Below are positions 57,728-64,000 of a DNA stretch of 64,000 nucleotides, piece after piece. This DNA comes from Elusimicrobiota bacterium (GTDB lineage Bacteria; Elusimicrobiota; Elusimicrobia; UBA1565; UBA9628): NCBI GenBank assembly GCA_028868375.1, contig JAGWUP010000001.1:62001-126000 (forward strand), written 5' to 3'. The notes beneath the pieces are model-generated. The model saw only the letters and a program-made list of their open reading frames with translations, searched no databases and had not been told where the DNA came from. Every line of letters starts with the position of its first letter. The first letter of the stretch is position 1. Position numbers and translations under genes: made by a program.

Positions 57728-58834
57728 ATGAACCTTCTGCTCGTCGCCGGAGACCCCTCGGGGGACCTGCACGCCTCCCGCTTGATCCGAGCCCTCAAGA
57801 AGGCCGGCCCGGCGGATCTGCGCGTCGCCGCCGTGGGCGGAGCCCTGATGCGCCGGGAAGCCGACGAGTTCATCGAGGACTTGGCCTCGCGGGGAGTCGC
57901 CGGCTTCTGGGAGCCCGTCGCCAAGCTCCCCTTCATGGCCAAGCTCGCCCTGCGCCTGGACCGGCATCTCTCCCAAAAACGCCCGGACGCCGTCGTCTGC
58001 GTCGACTATTACGGCTTCAACCGTCGGGTGCTGGGGCTTGCGCGCCGCCGCGGGGTGCCGGCCTTTTATTTCATCAGCCCGCAGGTTTGGGCCAGCCGCC
58101 CCTGGCGCATCCGCGCGCTCAAGCGCCTGGTGCGCAAGATGCTCGTGATCTTCCCGTTCGAGGAAAGGCTTTACCGATCCGCCGGGGTGCCGTGCGAATT
58201 CGTCGGCCACCCCCTCTTGGACGAGCTGCCCCCGCCGCTGGAGAAAAGCTCGGCCTCCGCCCCTCTTCGCGTGGGCCTGCTGCCCGGCAGCCGCCGCTCC
58301 GAGGTCGCCCGCCACCTTCCCCTGCTGCTGGAAGCGCTGGCCAAGTTGCGCCGCCACTACCCGGAGGCTCGCGGCGAGGTCTTCGCGGCCGCCAGCCTTC
58401 CCGATTCCGCCTACCCCCTGGGCGCAGCCGCGGGAGTCGAGCTGGTCCGCGAGTCGGACTACGCGCGCCGGCAGGGCCTGGACCTGGCCCTTTGCTCCTC
58501 GGGAACCGCCACCCTCGAGAACGCCCTTCTTGGGATTCCCATGGTCGTCGTCTACCGGATGTCCTGGCCGACCTACGCCGTCGCGCGCGCCTTGATCCGA
58601 GTCGACTCGATCGCCATGGCCAACATCCTGGCCGGCAGAAAGCTCGCCCCGGAGCTGATCCAAGGCGACGCCACGCCGGCGCGCGTGGCGGAGGCGGCGG
58701 TGCGGCTGCTGGAAGACCCGCGCGCCTACGCCCGCCTGCGCCAGGAGCTGGCGTCGCTGCGCCAAACTCTCGGCCTACCCGGAGCCTGCCGGCGGGCCGC
58801 GGAAACGATCCTGTCCGAATCGCGGCGGCCATGA
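57728..58834 (+). CDS. lpxB: Lipid-A-disaccharide synthase
   Basis: GT19 glycosyltransferase of 368 residues that joins lipid X and UDP-diacylglucosamine. LLLVAGDPSGDLHASRLIRAL is the N-terminal signature, YFISPQVWASRPWRI the conserved membrane-proximal block, GLLPGSRRSEV the phosphate loop, and CSSGTATLENALLGIPMVVVYR the donor-binding segment. The 16-base gap after the Gfo/Idh gene is the largest inside this operon; the stop overlaps msbA by four bases. Confidence 0.93.
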   Translation: MNLLLVAGDPSGDLHASRLIRALKKAGPADLRVAAVGGALMRREADEFIEDLASRGVAGFWEPVAKLPFMAKLALRLDRHLSQKRPDAVVCVDYYGFNRRVLGLARRRGVPAFYFISPQVWASRPWRIRALKRLVRKMLVIFPFEERLYRSAGVPCEFVGHPLLDELPPPLEKSSASAPLRVGLLPGSRRSEVARHLPLLLEALAKLRRHYPEARGEVFAAASLPDSAYPLGAAAGVELVRESDYARRQGLDLALCSSGTATLENALLGIPMVVVYRMSWPTYAVARALIRVDSIAMANILAGRKLAPELIQGDATPARVAEAAVRLLEDPRAYARLRQELASLRQTLGLPGACRRAAETILSESRRP

Positions 58835-60582
58835 CGCTGGCTCGATTGCTGCGCTACCTGCGTCCCTACCGACGCCGCATCGCCTGGGCCGTCGCCGCGA
58901 TGGCCTCCGTGGCCCTCATCAACGGCACCGCCGTCCTCCTGCTCAAGCCGATCATCGACCGCGTCTTCATCGCCAAGGATTTCCGCATGCTGGGCCTGGC
59001 CGTGGTCGTCGTCCCGCTCCTGGTCGCGCTCAAGTCCGTGGCGTCCTACGTCCAGAACTACTTGATGAGCTGGCTGGGGCAGAAGGTCACCCAGGACCTG
59101 CGCGCCGACCTCTTTCGACAGCTCCACGCCCTGCCGGTGGACTACTACTGCAGCCACGACAGCGGCGAGATACTCTCCCGCGTGACCAGCGACCTGTCCG
59201 TGCTGCAGGCGGCCCTCAATTCGGTGCCCCTCTACCTCATCCGCGACACGATGACGGTCCTCTTCCTCTTGGCCGCCCTCTTCTATCTGGACTGGCGCTT
59301 CGCCCTCCTCTCCTTGATCGGCGTGCCGCTCACTGGCGCCGTGCTCTACGTGCTGGGGCGCAAGATGCGGATCAACTCCCTCAAGAGCCAAGCCGTGCTG
59401 GATCGGCTGCACCAGCATTTCCAAGACGCCATCCAGGGGTTGGGCGTCGTGCGCTCCTTCAACTACGAGGACGCCCTCCTGTCGAAATTCGAGCGGGCCA
59501 ACGACCTCTTCTTTTCTCCGACCATGAGCTACCTGCGGGCCACCGCGCTGGCCGCGCCCCTGATGGAATTTTGCGGCGGCTTGGTCGCCGGCGTGATCCT
59601 GTACCTGGGCGGCTCGGAGGCCATCGCGGGAAGGCTGACCCCCGGCGCCTTCTTCGCTTTCCTGGGGGCTTTCTTCGCGGCCTATGCCCCGATCAAGAAC
59701 GTCGCGCGCTCTCACTCCGAGCTGCAGCGCGCCATGGCCTCCGCCGACCGCATCTTCCAACTGCTCGACGAGCATCCCTCCTCCTCTCTTCCGAACGAAT
59801 CGGTGGGCGCCTTCGCCGGGGTATCCGAGGGAATTCGCCTCGAGGCGGTCAGCTTCCGCTATCCGGAACGCTCCGCGCTGGCCCTCGACCGCTGCTCCCT
59901 GGAGATCCCCGCCGGCAAATGCACGGCCATCGTCGGTCCCAGCGGCTCCGGCAAGACGACGATCGCCCAGCTCCTGCTGCGGCTGCATGAGCCCTCTTCC
60001 GGGGCGGTGCTCTACGACGGAGTCGACGCGCGGGCGCTGGACCCCCGCTCCCTGCGCTCCCATATCGGATTAGTCTCGCAACACACCGCTCTGTTCCACG
60101 ACACGGTCTTCGAGAACATAACCCTGGGTCGGGGCGTCGTGACGATGAGCGAGGTCGAGCGCGCCTGCCGGTTGGCCGGCGCCGCGGAGTTCATCGACCG
60201 CCTGCCCCTGGGCTACCAGACCCGCCTGGGCGAGGCCCCTCCGGCCCTCTCGGCCGGGCAGCGCCAGAAGCTGGCGATCGCCCGCGTGGTGCTCAAGAAC
60301 CCCTCGATCCTCCTCTTAGACGAGGCCACCGCCAACCTCGATGCGGCCAGCGAGGCCGAGGTGCTGGCCGCCCTGCGCCTGCTCTTCTCGGGGCGAACCG
60401 TGTTGCTGATCGCCCATAAGCTGTCCTTGCTGCCGGACGTCGATCAAGTCGTCGTCCTCAACCAGGGACGCGTCGCCGAGCAGGGCGCCCCCCGGGAACT
60501 CCTGGCCCGGGACACCCTGTTTCGCGGGCTCTACAACCTGCAGCTGGCCTCCGCCCTGGACGCCCGGACCCCGCCGGCCTGA
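58831..60582 (+). CDS. msbA: Lipid A export ATP-binding/permease protein MsbA
   Basis: ABC half-transporter of 583 residues. Six membrane helices (about 12-310) precede the ATPase: Walker A GPSGSGKTT, signature LSAGQRQKLAIARV, Walker B ILLLDEA and the switch region IAHKLS (with a lysine where most family members have arginine). It should flip lipid A across the inner membrane as a homodimer. Overlap with lpxB and position at the operon end support MsbA over other ABC exporters. Confidence 0.88.
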   Translation: MTLARLLRYLRPYRRRIAWAVAAMASVALINGTAVLLLKPIIDRVFIAKDFRMLGLAVVVVPLLVALKSVASYVQNYLMSWLGQKVTQDLRADLFRQLHALPVDYYCSHDSGEILSRVTSDLSVLQAALNSVPLYLIRDTMTVLFLLAALFYLDWRFALLSLIGVPLTGAVLYVLGRKMRINSLKSQAVLDRLHQHFQDAIQGLGVVRSFNYEDALLSKFERANDLFFSPTMSYLRATALAAPLMEFCGGLVAGVILYLGGSEAIAGRLTPGAFFAFLGAFFAAYAPIKNVARSHSELQRAMASADRIFQLLDEHPSSSLPNESVGAFAGVSEGIRLEAVSFRYPERSALALDRCSLEIPAGKCTAIVGPSGSGKTTIAQLLLRLHEPSSGAVLYDGVDARALDPRSLRSHIGLVSQHTALFHDTVFENITLGRGVVTMSEVERACRLAGAAEFIDRLPLGYQTRLGEAPPALSAGQRQKLAIARVVLKNPSILLLDEATANLDAASEAEVLAALRLLFSGRTVLLIAHKLSLLPDVDQVVVLNQGRVAEQGAPRELLARDTLFRGLYNLQLASALDARTPPA

Positions 60583-60608
60583 CCCTGGCGGCGCTGCGCC
60601 AGCGCGAG

Positions 60609-60614
60609 TATGCT
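60609..60614 (+). promoter_or_regulatory. -10-like box TATGCT before relA/spoT
   Basis: TATGCT lies 11 bases before ATG 60626, within the 43-bp gap after msbA. The adjoining GCTATT is an alternative box 8 bases from the start. No Shine-Dalgarno is obvious. Confidence 0.35.
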
Positions 60615-60625
60615 ATTGGTGTCAG

Positions 60626-62068
60626 ATGAATAAAGCGGAGCTGCTCGCCCACTTCACGGCCTACGCGCCGCACGTCGATACGGCGCTGTTGGCCAAGGCC
60701 TTCGATTATTCGACCGCGGCCCACGCCGCCCAGGAGAGGGCCTCCGGCGAGCACTATTTCGTCCACTGCAACGCGGTGGCGCAATCCCTGGCCGAATGGA
60801 AGATGGACCTGCCCACCATCTGCGCGGGCCTGCTGCACGACGTTCTGGAGGACACATCCATCAGCGAGCAGGCCCTTCGATCCGAGTTCGGCGAGGAGAT
60901 CACGAAGATGGTCGTCGGAGTGACCAAGCTTGACCATCTGCAGTTCAACAGCCGCGACGACGCGCAAGCCGAGAACTGGCGGCGCATGCTGCTGGCCACG
61001 GCCCAGGACATCCGCGTCATCGTCATCAAGCTGGCCGACCGCCTGCACAACATGAGGACCTTGAGCTACCTGCGCGAGGACAAGCGCAAGCGCATCGCCT
61101 ACGAGACCGTCTCCCTCTACGCGCCCCTGGCCCACCGCCTCGGCATGTTCAAGCTCAAAAGCCAGTTGGACGACCTCGCCTTCATGTTCCTGGAGCCGGA
61201 GGCGTACGAGGATCTCAGCCGCAAGGTCAGCGCCCAGCTCGCCGCCCGCGAGGTTACCCTGGCTCGGTTCAAGCAGGATATCGAGAAGGTCCTGGCGAAC
61301 ACCGCGATCCCGCGGCGAATCCTGGCGCGCACCAAAAGCCTCTACTCGATCTACATGAAGATGCAGCGCCAGGACAAGCCGTTCGAGGAGATCCAGGACG
61401 CCCTGGGCGTGCGCATCATCACCGACACCATCGCCAACTGTTACGCGCTGCTCGGCATCGTCCACACCCAGTTCAAGCCGGTCGCCGGAAGCTTCACCGA
61501 CTACATCTCGATTCCCAAGATGAACCTCTACCGCTCCCTGCACACCACCGTCATGGGGCCCGACGGGGAGCTGGTCGAGATACAAATCCGCACCGAGGAG
61601 ATGCACCGCACGGCGGAGTACGGCATCGCCGCCCATTGGCGCTACAAGATCGGCGAGCATCAGCGCGACATCCATTTGGAGGAGAAGCTCAACTGGCTGA
61701 GGCAGTGGATGGAGTGGCTGCAGGACCTCAAGAGCCCTCGGGAATTTCTCGACTCGCTTAAAACCGACCTCGATTTCCGCCAGGTCTTCGTCTTCACGCC
61801 GGCGGGAGAGGTCAAGGCGCTGCCGGCCGGGGCGACCCCGCTCGACTTCGCCTTTTGCGTCCACACCGAGATCGGCATGGCCTGCGTCGGAGCCCAGGTC
61901 AACAACAAGATGGTGAAGCTGGACTATCAGCTCAAGAGCGGCGATATCTGCCGCATCCTGACCAAGAAGGGAAGCAAGCCCAAGAAGGACTGGCTGAGCC
62001 TGGTCCAGACCGCGCGCGCGCGCTCCAAGATTCGCCACTACCTGCGCGAGCAGGGAATCGTCGCCTAG
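60626..62068 (+). CDS. Short RelA/SpoT homologue (hydrolase, synthetase, TGS; no C-terminal ACT)
   Basis: (p)ppGpp enzyme of 480 residues, against about 720 in long RelA/SpoT proteins. The hydrolase domain is intact: His47, His71-Asp72 (LLHDVLED) and Asp138 in DRLHNMRT. The synthetase domain has DYISIPKMNLYRSLHTTVMG and EIQIRTEEMHRTAEYGIAAHWRYK. A TGS domain follows (about 390-450), and the protein stops a little after it, with no helical, zinc-finger or ACT domains. It should both make and degrade (p)ppGpp but lacks the usual ribosome-sensing part. It converges with the gene at 62078. Confidence 0.88.
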   Translation: MNKAELLAHFTAYAPHVDTALLAKAFDYSTAAHAAQERASGEHYFVHCNAVAQSLAEWKMDLPTICAGLLHDVLEDTSISEQALRSEFGEEITKMVVGVTKLDHLQFNSRDDAQAENWRRMLLATAQDIRVIVIKLADRLHNMRTLSYLREDKRKRIAYETVSLYAPLAHRLGMFKLKSQLDDLAFMFLEPEAYEDLSRKVSAQLAAREVTLARFKQDIEKVLANTAIPRRILARTKSLYSIYMKMQRQDKPFEEIQDALGVRIITDTIANCYALLGIVHTQFKPVAGSFTDYISIPKMNLYRSLHTTVMGPDGELVEIQIRTEEMHRTAEYGIAAHWRYKIGEHQRDIHLEEKLNWLRQWMEWLQDLKSPREFLDSLKTDLDFRQVFVFTPAGEVKALPAGATPLDFAFCVHTEIGMACVGAQVNNKMVKLDYQLKSGDICRILTKKGSKPKKDWLSLVQTARARSKIRHYLREQGIVA

Positions 62069-62077
62069 GCTGCAAGC

Positions 62078-63709
62078 CTAAAGCCGCGACTCTTCGTCGT
62101 GCCGGCGCCTTTCGGCCGCGAACGCCCCCGCCGGGATTTCCCCCCGGGAGCGCGCGTCCTCGAAGGCGGCCCGGTCGCGCGGCAGCAGCCAGCGGTACTC
62201 GTGCGCGGCCAGCCAGGACGGCGCGACCGCGGAACGCTCGACGAACAGGAGTGCCTTGTCGTCCCAATAGACCAGGGCCCAGCTCCGGCGCGGGAAATAC
62301 TCCAGGTACCAGGGCCGCTGGAACGTCCTGGTCGAGCCATCCGGATAGCGGCGCGTGGCGGGGAAGGTAACGGCCCTGTTGCCCACCAAGGCGCCCGTCA
62401 AGGCGTAGCGCGACAGAAAGCTTTCCCAAGCCCGCGGCGAGCGCGTCGCGGCGGCCTCCTGCGCGAGAATATCCTGGAAGATGTAGCGCCCATCCGTGAA
62501 AACCGGGCGAGAAGGCCCCAGACGCCAGCCAAGATAGCCGCCCCAGCCCCAGTCGTTGAAGAGGCGCAAGGGCGTTAGGGCCGTTCCGTGGCATGCGACG
62601 AATTCGGCCGCCCGCACGGGAACATCCTTGTCGTTGAACGGGCCCGCCAGGTAAAGCCGCGGGGCAAGCCAGCCGGCGTAGGCGAGGCCGGAAATCCAAA
62701 CCGCCGCGAGCAGGGCGCGCGGGCGGCCGATCGCCCGGGCGGCCAGCGCCGCCAGCAAAACGGCGACGACGCCGAAGAATGCGGCCAGCCGCTCGTGGCG
62801 CCAGGCGCCGAGACCGAGGAAAACGGCGAGCAAGATGAGGCCCCAGGGCAAGGCGCGGCGCAAACCCTCGCGGCGCGCTCGAACGACAAGCGCGCCCAGG
62901 GCGAGAACGGCTAGAACCATCAGCCCGTAGACCGGCCAATACGCGGGATTGGCCAAGTTCAGGGGGCGCCATTCGGCGATGTCCCGCGAAAGTTCCGCGC
63001 CCTCGCGCAAATGGAGCAGGGCCACGGCGTAGGGGCCGGCGCCGTAAGGGTTGAGCAGCGAGCCGCAGGCCGCGGCGGCCCCAAGGCCCGCCATGCGACG
63101 CGCCGGTCGCCATCGGCCGGCGATCAGCTCCCCCGCCGCGTACAGAGCCGCGCCGGCCAAGGCGAGCGGAAATCCCGCGTGCAGGTCGCTCCAAAGGGCG
63201 AAGAGGGCGGCGGCGCCCAGCCACGAGCGCCAGGAGGGTTTCCATAGATCGGCCCGCATCGCTTCCAGTCCCGCCAGACAGACGGTAAACAGCAGCACGG
63301 AGAACAGCTCCGGCCTGAGATCGGACCAGGAGAAGGCCGCCAGGGCCCACAACAGGAGTGCCGAGGCCCGCAATCCCGGAGCGACGCCGTCGACGCGCAG
63401 GCAGCGATCGAAAGCGAGCCAGCAGAGCAGCATCAGCGCGGACTTAAGCGCCCACAGCCCGGCCAGGCCGCCGCCGGCATAGGCGCCGTAGAACAGCAGC
63501 TCGCTGCCCCACTCGAAATCGAGCCAGGGGGCGCCGCGCTTGGTAAAGGACAGAAAATCCGCCGAGGGGACCGCGGCATGCGCGGCGATCCAGCGGCCGG
63601 CAGAGAGATGCCAGAAGAGGTCCGGATTGTAGATCGGCAGCAGGAAAACAGGAAGGGCCACGGCGCAAGCCGCGGCCCACGGCAGCAGCCCTTTTAGAGG
63701 GCGGTTCAC
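62078..63709 (-). CDS. Polytopic membrane protein, possible GT-C-like
   Basis: Membrane protein of 543 residues with about ten hydrophobic segments and a soluble C-terminal domain of about 160 residues. Asp30 in YNPDLFWHLSAGRWI occupies the first-loop position of GT-C enzymes, and FNDWGWGGYLGWRLGPSRPVFTDGR is a stretch found in uncharacterised bacterial membrane proteins of this kind. No function can be named. The GTG at 63709 follows the rpmB stop by 7 bases, so it may be co-transcribed with rpmB; a weak TAATAC box precedes it. Confidence 0.65.
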   Translation of the reverse strand: MNRPLKGLLPWAAACAVALPVFLLPIYNPDLFWHLSAGRWIAAHAAVPSADFLSFTKRGAPWLDFEWGSELLFYGAYAGGGLAGLWALKSALMLLCWLAFDRCLRVDGVAPGLRASALLLWALAAFSWSDLRPELFSVLLFTVCLAGLEAMRADLWKPSWRSWLGAAALFALWSDLHAGFPLALAGAALYAAGELIAGRWRPARRMAGLGAAAACGSLLNPYGAGPYAVALLHLREGAELSRDIAEWRPLNLANPAYWPVYGLMVLAVLALGALVVRARREGLRRALPWGLILLAVFLGLGAWRHERLAAFFGVVAVLLAALAARAIGRPRALLAAVWISGLAYAGWLAPRLYLAGPFNDKDVPVRAAEFVACHGTALTPLRLFNDWGWGGYLGWRLGPSRPVFTDGRYIFQDILAQEAAATRSPRAWESFLSRYALTGALVGNRAVTFPATRRYPDGSTRTFQRPWYLEYFPRRSWALVYWDDKALLFVERSAVAPSWLAAHEYRWLLPRDRAAFEDARSRGEIPAGAFAAERRRHDEESRL

Positions 63710-63716
63710 ATTGGTA

Positions 63717-63911
63717 TTATTTCGCGGGACGGATCGCCTTCCCCGATCGGATGCAATCGGTGCAGACGTAGGCGGTCTGCGCTCGGCCGGAGAGCAGGAC
63801 CTTCTGCCTCTGCAGGTTCGGGCGGAAGGTGCGCTTGCTGGCCTTGTGGGAGTGGCTGTAGCTGTAGCCCGTTCTGGGCCCTTTGCTGCAAATGCTGCAC
63901 TTGAATGCCAT
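63717..63911 (-). CDS. rpmB: 50S ribosomal protein bL28, zinc-binding form
   Basis: Ribosomal protein of 64 residues. FKCSICSKGPRTGYSYSHSHKASKRTFRPNLQ is the canonical bL28 N-terminal half. Two CxxC pairs, Cys5/Cys8 and Cys50/Cys53, mark it as the C+ (zinc-containing) form. ATG 63911 has a GAGGT Shine-Dalgarno 7 bases upstream. The open frame runs ten codons further upstream, but that part is not conserved. Confidence 0.95.
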   Translation of the reverse strand: MAFKCSICSKGPRTGYSYSHSHKASKRTFRPNLQRQKVLLSGRAQTAYVCTDCIRSGKAIRPAK

Positions 63912-63931
63912 GGCGTTTACCTCAAACAAGG

Positions 63932-63960
63932 ATTTTATCAAACCCAGCCCATCGGCGCAA
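63932..63960 (-). promoter_or_regulatory. Sigma70-like promoter of rpmB
   Basis: The -35 is TTGCGC (63960-63955), the spacer 17 bases and the -10 TAAAAT (63937-63932). The start of transcription would be about 15 bases before ATG 63911, leaving room for the Shine-Dalgarno. Confidence 0.6.
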
Positions 63961-63965
63961 CACGC

Positions 63966-64000
63966 ATGACGCCCGCCTCCCCGACCACCGACACGCCGCT
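63966..64000 (+). CDS. Possible start of a divergent gene, cut by window edge
   Basis: An ATG at 63966 opens a frame through the end of the window, giving MTPASPTTDTP. Only eleven codons are visible, no Shine-Dalgarno precedes them and it cannot be identified. It is listed because it points away from rpmB and the window ends here. Confidence 0.2.
   Translation, partial: MTPASPTTDTP

Noticed and set aside
1-64000. tRNA, rRNA, CRISPR array, insertion sequence or prophage
   Set aside because: The intergenic spaces are too short and show no cloverleaf, repeat-spacer pattern or terminal repeats, and no transposase, integrase or phage protein was recognised.

Overview
The window is high-GC, gene-dense DNA from a diderm (Gram-negative) bacterium. 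It encodes lipid A enzymes, BamA, a Skp/OmpH chaperone, a type IV pilus secretin complex and many surface-glycan enzymes. The mixture (compact pilMNOPQ, a bamA-ompH-lpx-msbA operon ending near a short RelA/SpoT, and a very large set of polytopic membrane glycan proteins) suggests a soil or groundwater lineage such as Elusimicrobiota or a neighbouring candidate phylum. This placement is a guess from gene content and was not tested by phylogeny. No tRNA, rRNA, CRISPR array, insertion sequence or prophage was seen. The largest gaps between genes are about 207 bp (41926-42132) and 188 bp (2871-3058), and both are described.

Layout. (1) 1-2100, minus: hddA, hddC and gmhB for GDP-D-glycero-D-manno-heptose, back to back with a glutathione peroxidase. 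(2) 2673-9374, minus: a Wzy_C/TPR membrane protein, two exported TldD/TldE-like proteins (one with the zinc motif, one without) and a small acidic protein. (3) 9405-30919: a surface-polysaccharide region with GT-C membrane proteins, GT2, GT4 and GT9 glycosyltransferases, a Wzx-type flippase, an AsnB-type amidotransferase, a methyltransferase, MarC and OsmC. (4) 28716-41925, minus: one head-to-tail run from pilM through pilNOPQ into a Wzy_C protein, two YfhO-like proteins, a lysyl-PG-synthase-like membrane protein, a methyltransferase and a GT4. It starts from a clear sigma70 promoter with an attenuator-like leader. (5) 42133-49151, plus: a seven-gene unit with HAD hydrolase, nucleotidyltransferase, ATP-grasp enzyme, class III aminotransferase, Gfo/Idh dehydrogenase, CDP-alcohol phosphatidyltransferase and inositol-phosphate synthase, closed by a terminator. 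It reads as a pathway for a modified (perhaps amino-) inositol lipid head group and is the best candidate for an undescribed system. (6) 49218-60582, plus: bamA, ompH, lpxD, lpxC, fabZ, lpxA, lpxI, a Gfo/Idh gene, lpxB and msbA, followed by a short relA/spoT. (7) 62078-63911, minus: rpmB and another polytopic membrane protein.

Two layout habits recur. Genes inside operons overlap by 1 or 4 bases (ATGA, GTGA, TGATG). Genes that head transcription units usually have a TAnnnT -10-like box only 5-11 bases before the start codon and no Shine-Dalgarno, which suggests widespread leaderless transcription. The exceptions are the pil operon, rpmB, osmC and the small acidic gene, which have conventional leaders or ribosome binding sites.
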